Shown in pieces: positions 60,480 to 64,000 of a DNA stretch of 64,000 nucleotides. How positions within the stretch are numbered: position 1 is the first letter of the stretch; each line of letters starts with the position of its first letter. Source of the DNA: Sympetrum striolatum (Eukaryota > Arthropoda > Insecta > Odonata > Libellulidae); assembly GCA_947579665.1 (NCBI GenBank), contig OX388351.1, forward strand, positions 63,434,939 through 63,498,938. Reading direction: 5' to 3'. The position numbers were made by a program, and so were the translations under genes. Under the pieces are notes generated by a model. It had not been told where the DNA came from. It made no database searches and saw only the letters and a list, made by a program, of their open reading frames with translations.

Positions 60480-61576
60480 ACGAGTAAAATGTAGCTTGCA
60501 TACTGCAAGCAGATCGACAACACTAATTTCATAACGGCATTATGTCGGGACGGTCCCGGAAAGGAAAAAAAGGATTGAAAATATTCTTAAAATTCGCTTT
60601 AATTTAATTTTTTGGCATCGAACCCGGGTCTTTTTGGTGAAATTTCTATGCAGCACATCAGAAGATCATCTTCTCTAAATAGGTGTGAAAATTCAAGCAG
60701 AAATATTGGCTGCAACTGCCTCAAACGAAGACCTATTTTTCACGAATGTTAATAGCTCTCTGGATTCGAACCAAGGCCGATCTAGGAAATATAAAATGTG
60801 TTTTCGAAATGTATCTATAAGTTCTATATATATGCCGAATTTCAAGTTTTAATATTATTGGGAAGGGGTTCAAGATAATTCTTAAAAATCGAATCAGCGA
60901 CTGATTGTAGAGACGCCTGGTGTCGAACCCTGGACGTATTGGAAGCTGTTAATGCACAAAATTACTTGCTAGGACTTTATCTAATTTCATTCAAAGTTTG
61001 AAGTCGATATCATACCGGGAAGTACCTAAAATGTGTTTCTGTTATCTGCATAAGAAATGCATTGTGGAGTGCAAATGGCCCTCTGGGATCGAACCAAGGA
61101 CCCTCAGCGAATATTTAAAATTTTATAATGAAATATATTTATGATTTCTAACCCCATGCCAAATTTCAAGTTTCCATGCATTCGGAAAGGGGTCCAAAAA
61201 AAATCTTAAAAATCGCCACAACGCATTTTAAACGGCCGATTTTTGCCCCGACGCCCCGAGATTTCCAAGATCGTCCTTGGTTCGAATCCAGAGAGCCATT
61301 TACATTCCTGAAAAGTAGAACGTCGTTTGAGGCAGTTGGAGCCAATATTTCTCTTTGAATTTTCACACATAGTAAGAGATGGTATTTTTCTGTTGTGCTG
61401 CATAGTACGTTCACCAGGAAGACCCGGGTTCGATGCTAGACGATTATATTGCAGCAAATTTTTAGAATATTTTCAATACCTTTTTTTTTCTTTTGAGGTC
61501 CGTCCCGATATGATGCCGACATGAAATTTGTGTTGTCGATCTGCTTGCAGTGTGCAAGCTACATTTTACTCGTATA
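60480..61576. repeat. B-box palindrome element, partial copy
   Basis: The forward arm (60480-about 61255) begins ACGAGTAAAATGTAGCTTGC. The reverse arm (about 61256-61576) ends with the complement, TGCAAGCTACATTTTACTCG. The arms pair over about 320 bp around a loop of about 455 bp. B-box-like strings occur at about 60623, 60772, 60925, 61085, 61279 and 61427. Short open frames on both strands here (up to 83 codons) mirror one another and are not genes. Confidence 0.85.
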
Positions 61577-61585
61577 TATATATGA

Positions 61586-63906
61586 ATCTATTATATATAG
61601 ATGCTTCTCCGGATTCACTCATGATATACCCAGATACCCAGATACCCAGATAGGATACTAATTCACAGGCTAAACTACTGGCGTCATTGACTCGAAATTT
61701 TTACCACGTATTGGCCATAACGTGAAACCCCCAGGAAAATTGCGACTTTGATCCTCGGTATCATAAGTTCGATTCCAGAAGGCCCCAAAGTCGTGATTTT
61801 CCCCATAAGATTACATGGCGGGGATTTTCGAAAATTTATTTGAGGCACTTCCCGGAAAAGGAGAGTGTTGAAACTCGAGGGATCGCTAGATGCCCCCCAT
61901 ATCAAAAGAAAACCATAAAGACATCTACGAATATTATCCTAGGTTCGATGCTAGGACGGGGCAAAAGTCGGCCGTTTAAAATGCATTGCGGCGATTTTTA
62001 AGTTTTTTTTGAACCCTTTTCCGATGGCATAGAAACTTGAAATTCGGCATCGCGTTAGATTTCATAATTATATTTCATAATCAAATTTTACATATTCCCT
62101 TATGGTCCTTGGTTCGATCCCAGAGGGCCATTTACATTCCTCAATGCATTTCTTATGGAGATTACGGAAACACATTTTAGGTGCTTCCCGATATTATATC
62201 TACTTGAAACTTTGCATAAGATAAGATCAAGTCATTACTAATCAAACTGTGAATTCACAGCTACCAATGTTTCCTGGTTTTACCACCAGGCGTCTCTACA
62301 ATCAGTAAATGATCCGATTTTTAAGAATTTTTTTATAACCATTTCCCAATTATATAGAAACTTGAAATTCGGCATATAGATAGAGATCATAAATAACTTT
62401 CAGAAACATTTTTTAGATTTCCAGGATCGTCCTTGGTTCGAATCCAGAGAGCCATTTAAATTCGTGAAAATTAGAACGTCTTTTGAGGCAGTTGTAGCCC
62501 ATATTTCTGCTTGAATTTTCACACATCGTTAGAGATGGTGATGTTCTATTGTGCTGCATAGTAAGTTCACGGTAAAGACCCGGGTTCGATGCCATACGAT
62601 GGAATTTAGGCAAATTTTAAGAAAAATTTCAATCTTTTTTTTTCTTTTGATGGCCGTCCGGATATGATGCCGACATGAAAATAGTGTTGCCGATCTGCTT
62701 GCAGTATGCAAGCAACATTTTACTCGTATATATATATATATGATACGAGTAAAATGTAGCTTGCATACTGCAAGCAGATCGACAACAATAATTTAAAATC
62801 GGCATTTTATCAGGACGGTCCTCAAAAAAAAAAAAAATTGAAAATATTTTTAAAATTCGCTGAAAATTTCATCGTTTGGCATCGAACCCGGGTCTTCCTG
62901 CATAACTTACTATTCTATGTTCTGTAGTACTTACAGTACTACAGAAGATCACCATCTCTAACAATGTGTGAAAATTCAAGCAGAAATATTGGCTGCAACT
63001 GCCTCAAAAGACGTTCTAATTTCCACGAATGTAAATAGCTTTCTGGATTCGAACCAAGGACGATCTTGGAAATCTAAAACATGTTTCTTAAAGTTGTTTA
63101 TGATCTCTATCTATGTGCCGAATTTCAAGTTTCTATATTATTGGGAAATGTTTCAAAATAATTCCTAAAAATCGCATCTACTGCTAATTGCAGACACAAC
63201 TGGTATCGAACCCAGGACATATTGTAAACTATGAATCCTCAATTTGATTTTTACTAACTTGATCTTTTTTTATGCAAAGTTTGAAGTTGATAACATGCCG
63301 GGAAGTACCGAAATTTTGTTTCCGTTGTCTCCATAAGAAATGCATTGAAAAGTGCCAATAGCTCTCTGGGATCGAACCAAGGACCAGAAGCAAACATGTA
63401 TAATATTATTATAAAATATATTCATGATATCTATCTACGTGCCGAGTTTCAAGTATCCATGTTATTGGGAAAGGATCCAAAAAAAAACTTCAAATTTCGC
63501 CGCAATGCATTTTAAACGGCCGATTTTTGCATCGTCCTAGCATCGAACCCAGGATATTTTCCATTACAGTCATTTATGTTTTCGATAGATCATGACCATA
63601 TATATAGGCTCCATGAGTTTTGATTCTCTTCCTATCCGGGAAGTATTTTTTAATAATTCCCGAAAATCAAAGCAATGCATTTAAACGGGAAAAATCGGGA
63701 CTTTGGGGCCCTCTGGAATCGAACCCATTACACTGAGGTTCAAAATCGCAATTTTTCTGGGGGTTTCACGTTAGGGCCAATACGTCGTAAAAATTTCAAG
63801 TCAATGACGCTTGTGGTTTAGGCTGTGAATTAGTATCCTATCTGGGTATCTGGGTATCTGGGTATATATATGAATGAATCCGGAGAAGCATCTATATATA
63901 ATAGAT
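61586..63906. repeat. Giant B-box palindrome (arms ~1.15 kb)
   Basis: The left arm runs from about 61586 to 62735, the right arm from about 62737 to 63906. The centre is an AT dinucleotide run flanked by TGCAAGCAACATTTTACTCG and ACGAGTAAAATGTAGCTTGC. The outer ends are AGATGCTTCTCCGGATTCA and TGAATCCGGAGAAGCATCT. Next to the outer ends lie three CCCAGATA units and their complement. Each arm is about six diverged subunits of 155-175 bp, with one TTCGA-type box apiece. No protein-coding capacity was recognised. The arms differ by scattered substitutions and small indels. Confidence 0.9.
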
Positions 63907-63943
63907 ATGAATGAATCCGGAGAAGCATCTATATATAATAGAT
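63870..63943 (+). repeat. 37-bp tandem duplication at palindrome end
   Basis: The outer right end, with TGAATGAATCCGGAGAAGCA and then TCTATATATAATAGAT, is present twice head to tail (63870-63906 and 63907-63943). Confidence 0.9.
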
Positions 63944-64000
63944 AATGTAAGTCATATATTTAGTACAAACATACTAGGCCTGATAACTTTCTTAAGATAA

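Noticed and set aside
61166..62711. Similar short proteins on both strands (for example PGLPGERTMQHN and SNPGLYRELTMQHN)
   Set aside because: They come from opposite arms of the palindromic repeats; frames are broken between copies and both strands are equally open.
60480..63906. A cluster of tRNA genes
   Set aside because: Only the TTCGA box is present; no acceptor, D or anticodon stems and no A-boxes can be drawn.

Overview
The window is AT-rich nuclear DNA from an animal, most likely an arthropod and probably an insect. The basis is relics of non-LTR retrotransposons (LINEs) of types common in insects, two piggyBac families, a hAT element with an 8-bp target duplication, and abundant simple repeats and foldback elements. 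I cannot name the species. I find no host protein-coding gene, rRNA gene or complete tRNA gene. The longest open frames are short, unrelated to each other, or explained by repeats. It reads as an intergenic or intronic repeat reservoir.

Layout. 0-14 kb: mostly featureless AT-rich DNA with three decayed antisense LINE 3' ends (about 0.3-0.65, 5.2-5.6 and 6.0-6.6 kb), a foldback MITE (6.70-7.00 kb) and a GC-richer patch (7.1-7.6 kb). 14-25 kb: a cluster of one short element family, called here family A/B. Its members have a palindromic terminal hairpin, T-tract flanks, a CA/GT (A) or CAGA-like (B) simple repeat near one end and a variable number of internal tandem units. 25-42 kb: long featureless stretches with compact hairpin elements that carry a hammerhead-like core, a second MITE, a 171-bp repeat cluster, a LINE 3' end and another family B copy (41.6-42.5 kb). 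42.9-53.8 kb: a large compound block. It holds a 216-bp satellite, two decayed fragments of one piggyBac transposase, a 51-bp in-frame minisatellite, a 92-bp satellite containing the palindrome CTCGTTCAAACGAG, and a 26-bp minisatellite. The block is present as two direct copies and one inverted copy. 54.2-56.9 kb: a second piggyBac element with TTAA duplications and a broken transposase, inserted into a family A copy. 57.2-59.9 kb: a hAT element with terminal repeats and the duplication ATTGTTAC, itself carrying a divergent copy of the next family. 60.5-63.9 kb: one partial and one nearly complete giant palindrome (arms about 1.15 kb), built from ~160-165-bp subunits that each carry a GGTTCGANTCC-like box.

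These parts do not form a pathway. Nesting gives a partial chronology: family A before piggyBac; the piggyBac-2 fragment before its block was duplicated and inverted. The least familiar items are the B-box palindromes, the hairpin-ended A/B family with its ACCGGAAGT-rich internal repeats, the in-frame 17-residue minisatellite, and the hammerhead-like hairpins.
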